A DNA stretch of 64,000 nt from Schizophyllum amplum (GCA_007026445.1 VDMD01000020.1:62001-126000); one strand, 5' to 3'. Counted from the stretch's first letter, positions 1 to 11,778 are shown. Notes: generated by a model from the sequence alone, not told the origin. Made by a program: numbers and translations.

Positions 1-1
1 G

Positions 2-901
2 CTCGGTCCCACCTCGTGGCTCCTAGGTGTCGAGATCCAGCGCGAGCGTTCGCAGCGCAAGCTCTCGCTCTCCCAGCGCCAGTACTGCGTCGACATCCTC
101 GAGCGCTACGGTATGGCAGACTGCAAACCCGTTGTCTCTCCGCTTGATCAGGCTGTGAAGCTGACCGCTGATGACGCTCCCAAGACGCCAGAGGACATTG
201 ACTACATGTCCTCTCGCTCTGCAGAGTACGTCTCTGCCGTCGGCGCCGTTGCCTGGCTCGCCATCGCCACTCGTCCTGACCTCGCCTATCCCGTCTCTGT
301 CCTTGCGCGTCACACCGGCCATCCTGGGCGCAAGCACTGGCAGGCGCTGCAGCGCGTCTTCCGCTACATCCAGGGCACGCTTGATGTCAAGCTGACCTAC
401 GATGGCAGCGCCGTTGGCGCGCGCTCGGAGCTCTTCTACACCTACACGGACGCGGACCATGGCGGGAACCCGGACAACGGCAGGTCTACCAGCGGCCACA
501 TCGTCATGATGGCGGGTGCACCGGTCTCTTGGGCGAGTAAGCTGCAGACCATTGTCGCACTCTCTACCACAGAGGCCGAGTACGTTGCAGCCGTGTCTGC
601 TGGGCAGGAGATGTTGTGGATGCGCCACTTCCTCACCGAGTTGGGCTACTCGGTCAAGGACGCGCCCTCCACGCTCTACATCGACAACAACTCCGCTCTG
701 CAGGTGGCGCGCAATCCAGAGCATCATGGGCGCATGAAGCATCTGGACCTGCGCTTCTACTGGCTGCGCGACGAGGTGCACAAGGGGTCGATCCGTCTTG
801 TCCATCTGGCCACGGAGAACATGCCAGCTGACATGCTGACCAAGGCTTTGGGCCGGTCTAAGCTGCAGCATATGGTGGGGCTAACTGGTCTAGTGCGCTA
901 G
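2..901 (+). CDS. Ty1/copia retrotransposon pol, 3' end (RT tail and RNase H), partial
   Basis: The open frame enters from the left edge and ends at the TAG at 899-901, so the upstream capsid, protease, integrase and most of the reverse transcriptase lie outside the window. The first residues (LGVEIQRERSQRKLSLSQ) match the end of a copia reverse transcriptase. They are followed by the RNase H domain: the DADHGG motif, the STTEAEYVA motif and YIDNNSAL carry the acidic catalytic residues, and the ENMPADMLTK tail is typical of copia polyproteins. No internal stop or frameshift is seen, so this end could come from a fairly young copy. A purine run and a TGTTGG start at 927 follow directly, as expected for the junction with the 3' LTR. 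Confidence 0.93.
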   Translation, partial: LGPTSWLLGVEIQRERSQRKLSLSQRQYCVDILERYGMADCKPVVSPLDQAVKLTADDAPKTPEDIDYMSSRSAEYVSAVGAVAWLAIATRPDLAYPVSVLARHTGHPGRKHWQALQRVFRYIQGTLDVKLTYDGSAVGARSELFYTYTDADHGGNPDNGRSTSGHIVMMAGAPVSWASKLQTIVALSTTEAEYVAAVSAGQEMLWMRHFLTELGYSVKDAPSTLYIDNNSALQVARNPEHHGRMKHLDLRFYWLRDEVHKGSIRLVHLATENMPADMLTKALGRSKLQHMVGLTGLVR

Positions 902-926
902 GTGGGCGTGCTAGATCAAGGGGGTG

Positions 927-1250
927 TGTTGGGATTGGTGTTCTAGCACGCTCTCGTGCTTATGGTATTTTTCTCTGATTTTCCCTGATTTTTCCCATGC
1001 CGTTATCGCTACTTATACGCGCACTACGCCTTACGCTGTGCGCCACATATTCCGCTTAGTCATCGGCATTTCCCGGTCTTTCTGCCTAGAGCGGCCGCAT
1101 CCAAGTCTCTCTTTATCTCTGACTTGTGTGCTGTCGCTCTAGGTGCGTAGTTACACGTTCTATAGCTTGTTATACATCTCTGACTTGTGTGCTGTCGCTC
1201 TAGTGTGTCTGAGTCCTCTGTTCTACCTCGGATACGGCCTCCACTTCTGT
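927..1250 (+). repeat. Candidate 3' LTR of the copia element (end uncertain)
   Basis: A short purine-rich run (AAGGGGGTG, 918-926) precedes TGTTGGGATT, a usual layout for polypurine tract plus LTR start just downstream of a copia stop codon. Inside lies a direct duplication of about 24 bp (TCTCTGACTTGTGTGCTGTC at about 1116-1142 and again at 1176-1201). The other LTR is outside the window and no clear CA end with a target duplication was found, so the right boundary is a guess. Confidence 0.4.
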
Positions 1251-1273
1251 TCGACCACGGGTGCGGCTTTGCC

Positions 1274-2115
1274 CTAGCGAGACGTCAGAACAGCCCCGGT
1301 CTGACCACGCTGGGACTTACGTGGCGCTTCCTGCATTTGGTGGGCGATTTGTAACCGCCACTGTTCTCGCAAAAACTTAGGCCGCTTGCCGATGTTCCCG
1401 CACTCGTCCAGCTGAGTCTGAGAATCCCGCTGCTTTGCGCGAAGGAGGCCCCGCTTGCGAGCGATCCACGCAGCAGCCCCTTCCAGACTGTTCATTGTCG
1501 CGTAATTGAACTGACTGTTGAGCGTATACTGCCGAAGGTAGAACTGAAGGTGGGTTAGAAGGCACCTGACTATGTGTAAACCACCCACCCCTGCGACGCG
1601 CAGATACGGTATAAGACGGCTGATGGAGTACCAAAACCGCTCGCATCCCTCGCCGTCAGTCAGGCCGAACCCCACGCGCTTGCGAGGGTGATACACCAGC
1701 TGACAAGGCCAGTCATGTCCGTAGGCATGGAACACCGACACAGCGAACCGGAGGCGGTGAAGATATCCCTCGAACAGTTTGTGTTTGACAGCGCTGGCGT
1801 GAATCTGGCAGGCGATGTCATATAGGAATCCCACCGTCCACGTCTCTGGAATATGAGCAATAAACGCGTCCATCAGCGCGACGGCGTAGTACTGTTCCTC
1901 TCCAGCGCTCGTCATATTCGCCCAGAAGAGTGGAACATCGTGCCGGCATAGCAAAGCCATGGCTGCGGTCACGTCATGCGTGCGCGGGTTCGATTTAGGG
2001 ATCGACTCCTGAGCGGCCTTGAAGCTGTCCTCGCAGTTGCGCAGCACCTCTGGCGGCAGCTGCAGTCCGTCTTCTGCGCTCAGCTGCTCCCCCTCGCGGC
2101 TCGAGGACCGGTGTG
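1274..2115 (-). pseudogene. KDZ transposase, C-terminal part (gene split by transposon)
   Basis: This is the second half of a Kyakuja-Dileera-Zisupton (KDZ) transposase, the RNase H-like class of DNA transposase common in agaricomycetes. Family motifs are clear: LPPEVLRNCEDSF, MALLCRHD, NMTSAGEEQYY, LYDIACQIH, FHAYGHDWPCQ, YHPRKRVGFGLTDGEGCERF and SRLIPYLRVAG. The frame runs to a stop at 1274. The coding sequence begins in mid-protein at 2115; everything between here and 5181 is an inserted TIR element, and the N-terminal half continues at 5181-6761. Removing the insert together with one copy of the target duplication joins the two halves in frame (an Asn-Ala-His-Arg / Ser-Ser-Ser-Arg junction). 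KDZ transposases mobilise their own elements, but this copy cannot make an intact protein as it stands. Confidence 0.88.
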
Positions 2116-5100
2116 CAGCTGATGTCGTACCTCTATAGTAATACATAGTGGCCACTATCAGACGTCGTGTTGCAACACTTACGATAAGGTCATCGGGGCC
2201 GGCAAACCCCGAAAAGGGCTCGCGGCGGAGCCCCGGGCGTTCGGGCACGTGCCTAGCGGTGGCACGTGTGCTCGCCTAATCGGGCGGCGGGCTCGCGTCG
2301 CGTGCGCGGCTCGCTCGCGCGCTCGCCGAGCGCGATTGATGGCGCTTCCCAAACGGGAAGGGCGGGCGATCGGCCCCCGTGCAGGCACGCGCGCGCGCCG
2401 CCGCTGCTGGTGGCGACACTCCCGTCGCGCTTAGGTGGTGCAAAACATGTATATTAAACTATATCTATGCTATATATGTAGGTAAAAAAGGGGGGTGGCT
2501 GGTGTGACACGGAAAAGCGCCTGCAAAAATTTTCGCCGGTGCGCTGCACGTCCGCCGGGCAAGCGGGGGACGCGCTAGCACACGCGCAGGTGGCAAAAGG
2601 CGGCGGGGAGTGGTGGGAGGCCGTGTCACAGCCTGGGGAATGGCTCGGCGGGCGAGGAGGGCGTGGCGCGGCTGGCGCGCGCGGTGTGGGCGGGGCGTAA
2701 CGGGCGGCATGGGCTGTGGCGCGCCGACACGCGCATCCGCGTGGGCGGACTCGTCGTTCCACTCTTGCAATGTGCAGAGGGAACGGTCGACACGGCAAGT
2801 ATAGGGGGGGGGGGGCGGGGTGGCGGGGATGCGGTGTGGGTGGCGTCGTGGCCTCTGCTGCCGTTTGGCTTCGCTCCCAGGGGCCCGCGCTGTGCGTACG
2901 CGTAGTGCGAGCGTCCCCCCGCCCCTTCAGATCCCACTGAGACGCCCCGATCCCTGACCAAGAGCCGCACCGCGAAGTCCCGGTGCGGTGAGTCCTCGAG
3001 CGGTTTGGCTCTTGGTCAGGAACGCGCTAGGCGCTCATCGGGGGTGAAGGGGAAGAAGGGGGGGAAGGGGAAGAAGGGGGGGAAGGGAGGGGGCCGGGTT
3101 GCCGCGGAGACGAACGCCCGGCGCGCGGCATGCGTGTCGGGCCTCGCGCGTCGTTGTTGACCCGCGGCGTGACACGACGACGGCGTACCGGGCCACGCGC
3201 TCGCCCCATTGCATACCGGGGCCTGTAGTACATACTTATCAGTACTTGAAACCCATACAGGGCGTAGCAACGCACCTGCGATGCGTTTGCGCGCCTGCCC
3301 CTCTCGCAGCGTCATCCGTCTCGCTCAGCGGGTTGTGCCATGAGTGACCGCCTGGAAATTCGCGTCTTACGGTTTTTGAGGTGTGCGATGGCGAAAGAAA
3401 AGGACGGGGAGGGAAGGGGGCAGCCGGGGGGTCGCAATAATGGTGGTGGAAGGTTGAGAGGTGCCGATCGACGACACGCGGTGGTTCGGACCGGAGTGCC
3501 GACCCTCGCCGCCAACGCGCGCAACGACCGCGGCAAGGTTTCGGAAGCACCGGAGAGCTATTTTAACGGTGGGATCGTGCAGAGTACTGTATACAGCCTG
3601 TATACCCAAAAGGAACGGCGAAAATGCGTTCAGAAATGACCTGGTATTAGCTCAAAATTATGTACTACATGTGCTCGAATTCAGGTTGTGCATAAGGGTT
3701 GAGGCTAGGCATTCTGAGTTACTGTGTGAAGGCCTCGTTACAGTTAAAGTTTGAGCAGGTGTAGGTACCACTACTAGACCTCTGACAAGTGTTTAGAGCC
3801 TCTCATATAGCCGAGATGAGTTGGATAAGATCAATCACAGTTTCCTGAAGGTGAGCAATGAGCTGCTCAAAGGTATTGCAGTATATTCTGCCTATGGAAG
3901 CCTCACATGCAGCCCATATTCTATTGGAACATAGCTAGCAAGGTATGTATATAGAAAATCAGGGCGATCCAGAGGCGCGATCTGCAGGAATCGCGGTGCG
4001 TCTCGCCGCGAACGCGCTCGAAATGAGCGTGTTCGTGACGTGACGTAACACGTACATCTCCCCTCTCGCCGCCAACTCGCGACGCGCCGGTCGCTCAACA
4101 GCGGCCCGATGGGTGCAATACTTCAAAGATGGGGCGCAGGGACTCTGGGGAGTCCCTTAAAGGTGCGTAGTCTTCAATATTGAGTACAATCATCGCTTAC
4201 ATGATATCTAGAATGGCTGCAGCGCGCGCGAGCGCGCTGCAGCTATTTACGTGCACCCGCACAACTTCCAAGTGCCGCGGCGTGTCACTCTACACCGGGA
4301 CGCCACCCCCACCACCCACGCCATCCACAGGTGCTCGCCCCGCGCATTCCGAAGCAGGAATGCGCAGGTCGCCTGTGCCGTCCCCCGCCCCTTGCCCTCA
4401 CCTCCGAAGCGGCGTGATAGGCATGCCACTACGCGCTTTACGCGGTAGGGGTGCGGGCGCGCTTTTCCAGCGGCCGCGCTCCCCACCCCCGCCTTCCACC
4501 CCGCCCTCCCCAGCGCGGCGTGCGTATTCCACAATGTCCCAGACACGATACGACATCCAACGCCATCGCTATGGCCCAGCCGCGCCCACACCGCCCCCGC
4601 CCGGCACCCGCACATTCCCCGATCGACGCGCCTCGCCCTTGGGCTCGGCGGGCGCGTTATTCATTAACCCCCCACGTACCCCACGCCGCCCTTGCCCTCC
4701 AATATCCCATAGCGGCAGCCCACGCTCGATGCGCGCAGCGGCGGGGGCCGGCGAAAATTTTCGTCGCGCGTGTCGCCCGTTTTTCGTATTTATTTACCCC
4801 TTCACACACATATCTAGTCAATATATATCATGTTCTACCTAATATACACATTCTGCGCGACCCGGGAGCGAAGAGAGGGTTGCCACCAGCAGCAGCGGCG
4901 CGCTCACGCACCCGCGCGGGGGCCGATCGCCCGCCCTTCCCGTTTGGGAAGCGCCATCAATCGCGCCCGGCGAGCGCGCGAGCGAGCCGCGCACGCGACG
5001 CGAGCCCGCCGCCCGATTAGGCGAGCATGCGTGCCACCGCTAGGCACGTGCCCGAACGCCCGGGGCTCCGCCGCGAGCCCTTTTCGGGGTTTGCCGGCCC

Positions 5101-5180
5101 CGACGACCTTATCATATGTGTTGCAACACGATCCCCGATAGTGGCCAGTATGTATTACAATAAGGGGACAGCATAAGGTG
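2116..5180. mobile_element. 3.06-kb non-autonomous TIR element inserted in the KDZ gene
   Basis: Inverted arms of about 440 bp (2116 to about 2560, and about 4735 to 5180) match in reverse complement, including the run GGCAAACCCCGAAAAGGGCT-type GC-rich sequence, an AT-rich stretch and an AAAATTTTCGCCGG box. The ends read CAGCTGATG (left) and CACCTTATG (right, reverse complement). The flanks carry a direct repeat CGGTGTG (2109-2115 and 5181-5187), extendable to 9 bp if the terminal CA is counted (CGGTGTGCA). No coding region was recognised inside; the ORFs are GC-rich shadows. Long TIRs with a 7-9 bp duplication recall Mutator-like or KDZ-type non-autonomous elements; the superfamily is not settled. 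A related element of nearly the same size lies at 8054-11102. Confidence 0.82.
2953..3020. repeat. Perfect 14-bp stem hairpin with an inner hairpin, inside the TIR element
   Basis: CCTGACCAAGAGCC (2953-2966) is the exact reverse complement of 3007-3020. Directly inside it GCACCG (2967-2972) pairs with CGGTGC (2981-2986). The result is a compact nested cruciform of 68 nt. It does not fold as a tRNA, since there is no T-loop or 7-bp acceptor layout. Its role is unknown; it may be a replication or transposition structure. Confidence 0.6.
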
Positions 5181-6761
5181 CGGTGTGCATTCTTGCGGCG
5201 CCTCTTGCGATTCCGCGAGCTCCCCGAGGCGTGACGCAGGGCGTCAACCCTCTCAGCCGCTTCGTCTAAAGCCTCCTCCGGCAGCATGATTCCATTAGGG
5301 TGCTGGAAGTTGGGATCACGCTGCTGTGTGTTGTGTTTCTGAGAGAAGCACGCGTCCATTTGCACCAGACAGTCCGGTGCATCGGTGCTGGACAAACTGG
5401 CTTTGATCGGGGACCCAAAACAGGCAGCACAACGGCGGCGAAGATATTGGGAGGGTGCTTGCAGTGGAAGGTCACGATCCGCGGTAGCCTCGGGTTGCGG
5501 CGCGCGCACGCTATTTGCCCCGTTAAGCACTGGCAAAGGAGCTCCCCTTGGGGAAGGAGAGGATGGCGGGGAAGACTGCGGGGAAGACTGCGGGGAAGAC
5601 TGCGGGGAAGAAGGGGGGGAAGAAGGAGGGGCGGACGGCGGGGCTGATGGTGGTGCTGATGACGGGGCTGACAAAGGCGACTGGGGCTTCCTTCGGATTA
5701 TGTCCCGAGCGACTTCCAGCACGCGGTCCACTCGCACCTGCACTATGTCGTACAGGTGTGAGTACCACAACAAAGCCGACCCAAACCGCCTACGAAGATT
5801 GTCCTGTATTCGAGATTGTAGTTAGCGCTGTAATAGCAGGCGCGGCGCCAAACGCACTCACCGAATAGTTCAGCTTGTGGCCCCGCGCGAGCAGAAAGGA
5901 CTCCGTCGCCCGGCACCAAGCAGTAACGTTTGGAGCGACGTTGAGAAAGAGCAAGCGTGCAAAGTCCAGCACGTCTATCTCCACTGCTAGCAACGGACGA
6001 TAGGGTGCACAGGGAAAGAGGCCGATCTCCACGAGCTGACGGGCGGCGGGTCGACATTTACAACATTCCAATCGCAAGCGTTCCACGGCTGTTTAACTTT
6101 ACGTCAGCCTCATGTAGCAAGCGGGTCCAACAATGAAAGGCGTACTGCGCATTCTCAACACCAGGATAGACAGCTTGCGGGCGTACTGCTTTCCGCATGT
6201 ACAATCACGTACAACAGGGGATGAATGCCGCGGTGGGTGCCGCAGGTTGTCGGTCTCATCCATCAGACGCATGTACGTCGCGCGCAGGTCAGGTAAAACT
6301 TCACTCTGCCATCGACGCGTGGTATCGGCGCGCTTCTGTCAATAGCGATCGCGTGAACGCGTGTGGCCCTCCTCCTCAGCGCAAGGCTCAGCGGGGGCTT
6401 GAGCTCCTGCATCGTCCTGTTCCTGCAAGCTAGCTAGCGGGGAAGTGCCTCTTGTTGAGGTTGGCAGCGCTGACGTGGCCACCCCCGCTGGCTGCTGCCA
6501 GCCACGCCCCAGCCCATAGATGGCGTGGATAGGACTGTCCTTTCGCCGACGCTTTCTGCCCGCGCGTATGTCGATAGACTGCGGCACGCGCGCCAATGCA
6601 TCTTGTTGTCTGGCGGGAGTGACTGGCGTCTGCGGCAGCGCATTGGTACAGCGAGGAGGTGTCGCTGGCCGGGCGGCAGAACCCGACAACGCTTGGCCAG
6701 ACTGGGTGCGACTCAGAGCACTCGCGCGTTCCGTAGGCCTGACGCGCCGGCGACTACCCAT
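5181..6761 (-). pseudogene. KDZ transposase, N-terminal part (in-frame stop, split gene)
   Basis: Starts at the ATG at 6761. A Pro/Ser/Arg-rich lead (to 6342) is followed by an in-frame TGA at 6339-6341 and then, in the same frame, by WQSEVLPDLRATYMRLMDET, the N-terminal KDZ signature. A Cys-rich CxC-type region follows (CTCGKQ, CCKCRPAARQLVEIGLFPCAP), then VAPNVTAWC and FLLARGHKLN. An intron with donor GTGAGTGCG lies near 5860, after which LWYSHLYDIVQVRVDRVLEVARD is read. A Ser/Pro repeat (SSPQSSPQSSP) precedes CAACFGSP, CLVQMDACFSQKH and GIMLPEEALDEAAERVDALR. The frame runs into the inserted element at 5180. Two lesions, the stop and the insertion, make it a pseudogene; its 3' half is 1274-2115. 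Confidence 0.85.
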
Positions 6762-7357
6762 GCAGCCTCGGCTACCTAGAAATCTTGGTCCCTACATGGA
6801 ACTTTCCTAGGATATGTTAGTGGATTTTCCTAAGTTCTCTAGAGACTATAGATCTCTAGTCATAGCTGCTTTCAGCTTATATGACTGGTTATAGCTTTTC
6901 CTACAGATTATAGATCTCTAGCACTAGATATCTCTAGCCTTTAGGGTTGTATTAGCCCCTATACTGTCTTCTATGGTGCTTATATGATTATATTGGGTGC
7001 TTGGATAGTAGCTGGCCTTCTATGATTATGTATTAATACTCCCCTCTATCCTATACAAATCCTATAGCCTATAAAAAGCATATATCTCTATCAGCCAGTA
7101 GTGTAGCAGTTCAGTATAGTCCTTTCTATATAGCTGCATACTATAACCCCTTGTTTTCCCATAATTTGGGTGCTTAATATGACCTGCCTATGTGTTTTGC
7201 AAAATTCCACAATGTTGATATTTTGATATTGATCTCTTATACCCACTATACAACATACTTTAACTAGATAAATTCATCTCCTAGCTAATAGAGGTCATAA
7301 CATTCCTATCACCTTGGGCAGGTGCCTACTTAGAAGCTTGATTATATATAACTGTTT

Positions 7358-7560
7358 AGAGATCTCTAGTCAGTATGTTAATCTAGAGATCTCTAAGCAC
7401 CTGCATGTATTAGAGATCTCTACTGAGTATGGTTGTCTAGAGATCTCTAGTGTATACTGCTGTTTAGAGATCTCTAGTGTATACTGCTGTTTAGAGATCT
7501 CTAGTTGGTATAGTCATATAGAGATCTCTAATGCACACAATTGCTTAGAGATCTCTTGAT
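7358..7560. repeat. Left array: 8 copies of AGAGATCTCT at 27-bp period
   Basis: The 10-bp palindrome AGAGATCTCT (usually with flanking T or A) recurs every 27 bp, separated by 17-bp AT-rich spacers. Two spacers are identical (AGTGTATACTGCTGTTT) and the rest diverge. Because 27 is a multiple of 3 the array reads as an ORF with a repeating LEIS motif, which is not a gene. Scattered imperfect copies continue to the left (about 6855-6935). Confidence 0.85.
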
Positions 7561-7952
7561 GGTTATATTCATATTCACTAGGCTAGCTATGATAGATGAG
7601 TTAACCACCAGCAGCTTTTCACTGACTGACTTGCTGTCTAAGTGCAAATTATAGCTTAATCTCCTGCATATGATGTAAGTATTGTGGCAGTAGAAGGCTT
7701 GAAGCGATGTATATATCAAATGTGAATATTATATACAGAGTGGTGGGGTCCACCTGTTTGAGTCGTGCGTGGGCGTGATGTGCCCTCAGGCACAGGGCGT
7801 GATGGGGGACATGTCGCGATGTGTCGCACATCACCGCCGCCCTTGCACTCCGTGCTGCACGTACATAGCACAAAAACTATTTGATATGTATTACATGCTC
7901 TATATACGTATATGTTGCGATAGGGGAGGGGGATGGTACAGAAAGGACAACA

Positions 7953-7976
7953 ATATATATATATATATATATATAT
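7953..7976. repeat. (AT)12 microsatellite
   Basis: An uninterrupted AT dinucleotide run just left of the nested TIR element. The flanking 7570-8050 holds no recognisable gene. Confidence 0.9.
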
Positions 7977-8053
7977 GCATGGCACGCGTTGCGCGCATGG
8001 CGTGGGGGGCGTGCGCACAACGGACGGGGGTAGGGGAATGGGCAGGGTAGTAA

Positions 8054-11000
8054 CACCTTATGCTGTGCACTAAATGTATTATCATACAAAAGTTTCTATT
8101 GCATCAACCAGCACAAAGTCTCACGTTAAGATACCGACGAGCCACAGCCCTTCTAGGGCTATTGGGCTGGTCCGGCTCGCCAAGCAGGCCCGCGCGGGTG
8201 GCTGGGGCCCGGCTTGTGCGCACGCGCGAGCCCGCACGGCTGCGCTCGGGCTTGCCCGGCACGCGCCGGACCCGGCACCGTGGCGTGCCGGCCGCGCGCT
8301 GATGGCGCCCTTCCGGCGTCGCTGCCAGGCGCGCGCTCGCCGCGACACGCGGCGCCGGCGTCGCGCTGCTTCGCAGCAGCGGAAAAATCAGGAAAATATA
8401 GTAAGATATGAAGGTACATGGTATGTTAGAAATGAGAGTAATATGTCCCCACTGCATAGGTGGGGACGAGAAGCGACGGATGGCGCGACGCGCGCGCCGT
8501 GCGGCGAGCAGACTGCTCGATCTCCGAACTCTCTCGCATGCACGCCGAGGGCACGAACGTCTTCCACGACGAGCGCGAAAGCGTCTACGGCCGTAGGCCG
8601 TAGGGCGTTGCGCGTCGCGCGGGGGATGGGTGGCGGTCGACGGCGTAGTCATGTATGGGGAGCGCTGTGCGCCGTGCGGGTGTGTGACTCGGAGGGCGTA
8701 TGTACGTTGTGCAAGGGGGCAGGTGAGGTGCGGGAAGGGAGGCGAACGAGGGCGGGGGAGCGGCGGCGGCGATGAGGCGCTGCGTCGGCGGTCACGCTTG
8801 CTGGCTTCCCGCCGGAGCCATGTGCCACGCTGCGCCCCAGCCGTTGCCGACGAGGGTGCAGCGCGCGGGGTCCGCGTGCGATATCGAGCGGCGAGCGAGC
8901 AGCACGAGCACGCTGCTGGTTGTGCTGCTTGCTGCGCCCGCTCGCCCCCTCTCCCTTCGCTCTGTATCCCCCTACGTCGCCTGCTCGCTGAGCGAGCGCG
9001 GGGGAAATGAGCGCCGCCGCATTGCGGTCAGCGTGCCATCGCCCACCCCATGCGCTCTTCCGCGCGCCCTCTCCCGCGCGCTCTGTCATGCGTGCGTTGG
9101 CGTACTTTATAGTACGTGTTCTGCCGTTTTGTAAGTTGCTGACGCGAGCGCTATGCGTAGGGGACGCACCTATGAGGGCAGCGCCTCCCGCGCTCGCCTC
9201 GCCGCCATATTCGCCGCCGCACATTTTCGAGCGCGTCAATCCGCGTAAAAGTCGAGGGGAGGCAAGGGGGAGTGTCTCTTGAGGGGATGATGAAGAAGCA
9301 ATGAGGTGGCCAGCAACCGCGGCCGCGGCGCGGTCGTGGTTGCTGGCAGAGGAGCGTTGATGGCGAACGCTCGGCGCCTCGGACTCGTGCCGAGGGAAAG
9401 GCAGACTCATAGGCTCTTCGCGAGTCTGTATTATACACTATATAAAGTAGATATATGAATTTCTGTGCGATTCTGACCATGCAAAGGGGCCGAACTTTGC
9501 TACGTTTGTCAACGGGCCAAATGCTCGTCAAAAGCATTTCTCAATGGTCTGTTCGAGCACCTTTCGAGGCCTTCTGAGGCGGGAAATCATCGTATCGCTT
9601 CAGTCAAAGTTGGAGCATGTTCTGCTTAGTCCCCCCTAGACACCTATGTAGTTTGTCTAGCCCATGTATGCCGAAATAGTATACAAATTTGCAATGAGTA
9701 CCTCTTGAACCTCTTCCAGAATATCTTACTTAAATTCAGTAGATTACAAGGTTCTGAGACCCATCCAGAGCCCCGATCATTCAATGGTAAGTCAGATAAT
9801 CACTATCTACCTTTGTATCATAGCAGGGGAGGGCCGCGATGCCCCACAAACGCGCCGGCATCTTCCCGAACGCATCTAAACGAACACGTTCGTGACGCTA
9901 CTGTCACGCCTCTCCTTGTCCTGAACCACGTCGCGCTGTCCGCCGCGACGCGTCGAGCGCGCCCCCAAAGAGCGCGAAGGTGTATTTGGACACGGAGGCC
10001 GTCTCAGGTGCGTCTCCTTGCCCTCTTTACTGATGATGAACTGATGTCTTTTGTTCTGTTTTCACGCGACTCGAGCAAGCGCGCGAGGACGCGCGTCGCT
10101 CGAGACGACACAGTGAGGACCCGCCGTCGTCACCTCCACCGTAGTGAGATGCGGAGGGTCCCCCCTAAGTCGCCCCGCCCGACGTGCCTCCTCTCGCGCT
10201 TGCGCGAGCTCAGACACAACAGTACCAAACAAAGGCGATCGGGCTTAGCCAGCCCATCGTCTCTTCACCATGGCTACTCCCCATGCCCCACCTCACACCT
10301 CATCAGCCCCCCACACGCTGTGGTGGCCGAGCACCCCCTGGCGCGTTAAATGCGGACTGGGTTATCAAGAATAGCGTGACGACGCGTCACGTCGCGTCGG
10401 AGGTCGGGCGAGCGTGCAGCCACGGCGACGCGGTTGGGGCTTCGTCCTCAACGGTCGTCGTGCTGACGCGTATGACCACGTTCTGGCTGGTGCGCACTGG
10501 CGCTCGGCATGCACAAGATCGTGCTGCTGCTGCAGCGCACCGAGTGTTCACCACGACACGCCCCGACGTGTCCCGCCGCAACGGGCAGATGCGTCGCGCT
10601 CCCGACACGCCCCCGCCACAACGCGCGGACGCGCTGCGCTCCCAACGCGCTCTCGCCGCCACGAGTCGACGTGTCGCGTTCCTAACGCGCAACCACATCC
10701 CCCATCCCCTATTCCCCAGCGAAATTTTTTTGGCTTTCCTTTGTTAAATAGCTACATTAGATATACAATTTTTATTGTTCTGTCTACATAGCATATCCGC
10801 AGCCCACGCTGCATGCAGCAGCGAGCGCGAGCGACGCGCCGCTGCATCATGATCATCTAGACGCGCTCGGCACGCGTCGGACCGAGGCCCGAGCGCGAGC
10901 GCGCACGCGGCTGAGGCTGCAGCGCGCGCGAGCCAGTCGCCGTCTCGCGCCGCGGGCTGCCCAGCACACTCCCGGCGAGCCAGACCGGCCCACAGTGCAA

Positions 11001-11102
11001 ATGAACCGTTGTTATGTTTAGTAGAGAATTTACGCTGGTTATTGCAATTAATGCCATGAAAACTTTCGGCATCTATTATATATCACTGCACAGCATGAGC
11101 TG
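8054..11102. mobile_element. Second TIR element of the 2116-5180 family (3.05 kb), nested
   Basis: The left end CACCTTATGCTGTGCACTAA matches the right end in reverse complement (CAGCTCATGCTGTGCAGTGA). Both match the ends of the 2116-5180 element (CACCTTATGCTGT and CAGCTGATG). The two copies are almost equal in length (3049 and 3065 bp). The GC-rich subterminal arms (about 8150-8380 and 10800-11010) resemble each other in inverted orientation (GGCTCGCC core) and resemble the first element (GCTGATGGCGC-type box), followed by an AT-rich stretch. Arm identity is visibly lower than in the first element, so this copy looks older. No target duplication was found. Interior ORFs (for example 8074-8775 and 9705-10349) are Arg/Ala-rich and match no family I know. 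Confidence 0.6.
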
Positions 11103-11778
11103 CCCCTACTCCTACTACCGCGTGCCCGCGCCTGCAGCTCGCCCGTGCTTTGCGCGTGTCCGCCTCGCCACCCGCCGCCAGCGCATTTTGGCCCTGGCCG
11201 CATGCGGCATTGGCGCCCTCACATGCCCTATGCCCCGCCTGCCGCAACTCCCGGCCCTCGCATCCCGCACCCCGCGTCCCTCCTCCTGCACCCTTCTGCA
11301 CCCCCTTCCCTGCCTCTTGTGGCTCCCATTCCCCGCCTGTCCCGCACCTCACCTCCCGCACCCTCCCACGCCATGCCTCGCATGCTTATCACTCTCGCGC
11401 TTCCCACACCGTGTTGCGTCCCACCTTCTGTACCCTTCCATACATCTTACGCCCCACCTCCCTCACCCCGCATGCCGTCTTTTGCAATTCTCAACTGTTG
11501 CCTCCTGCACACTGCAACCTGGCTCTTGGGGCTTTCAGGCTCTGCCCAACATATATCTCACGCCCTATGCACCGCCTCTCACGCCCTATGCACCACCTCT
11601 CACGGCTCACAGGCCCCACCTTGTGTGGCTCCTGCATTGCCTCTTACACACTTACACCTGCACCCTTGTATTGCCCTTGTACCACATATCCACATACCCA
11701 CCTTCTCATTGCCCCCTTCATGTATTGATTATTGTATCTACAATACAAGTGCAATCCAGTAGTAGTATACTTCTGAAT
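11103..11778. other. C/T-rich low-complexity stretch, no gene seen
   Basis: Pyrimidine-rich DNA with degenerate repeats (for example TATGCACCGCCTCTCACGCCC twice near 11570-11600). All three plus frames are open for 190-260 codons because stop codons are rare in C-rich DNA. The translations are Pro/Leu/His/Ser-rich without domains. Confidence 0.6.

Noticed and set aside
2118..2248. N-terminal extension of the KDZ 3' ORF
   Set aside because: This part lies inside the inserted TIR element; true coding sequence starts at 2115.
7358..7560. CRISPR-like array of short palindromic repeats with regular spacers
   Set aside because: Eukaryotic genome, repeat only 10 bp, spacers 17 bp and partly identical, mirrored at the other end of an inverted element; no cas genes.
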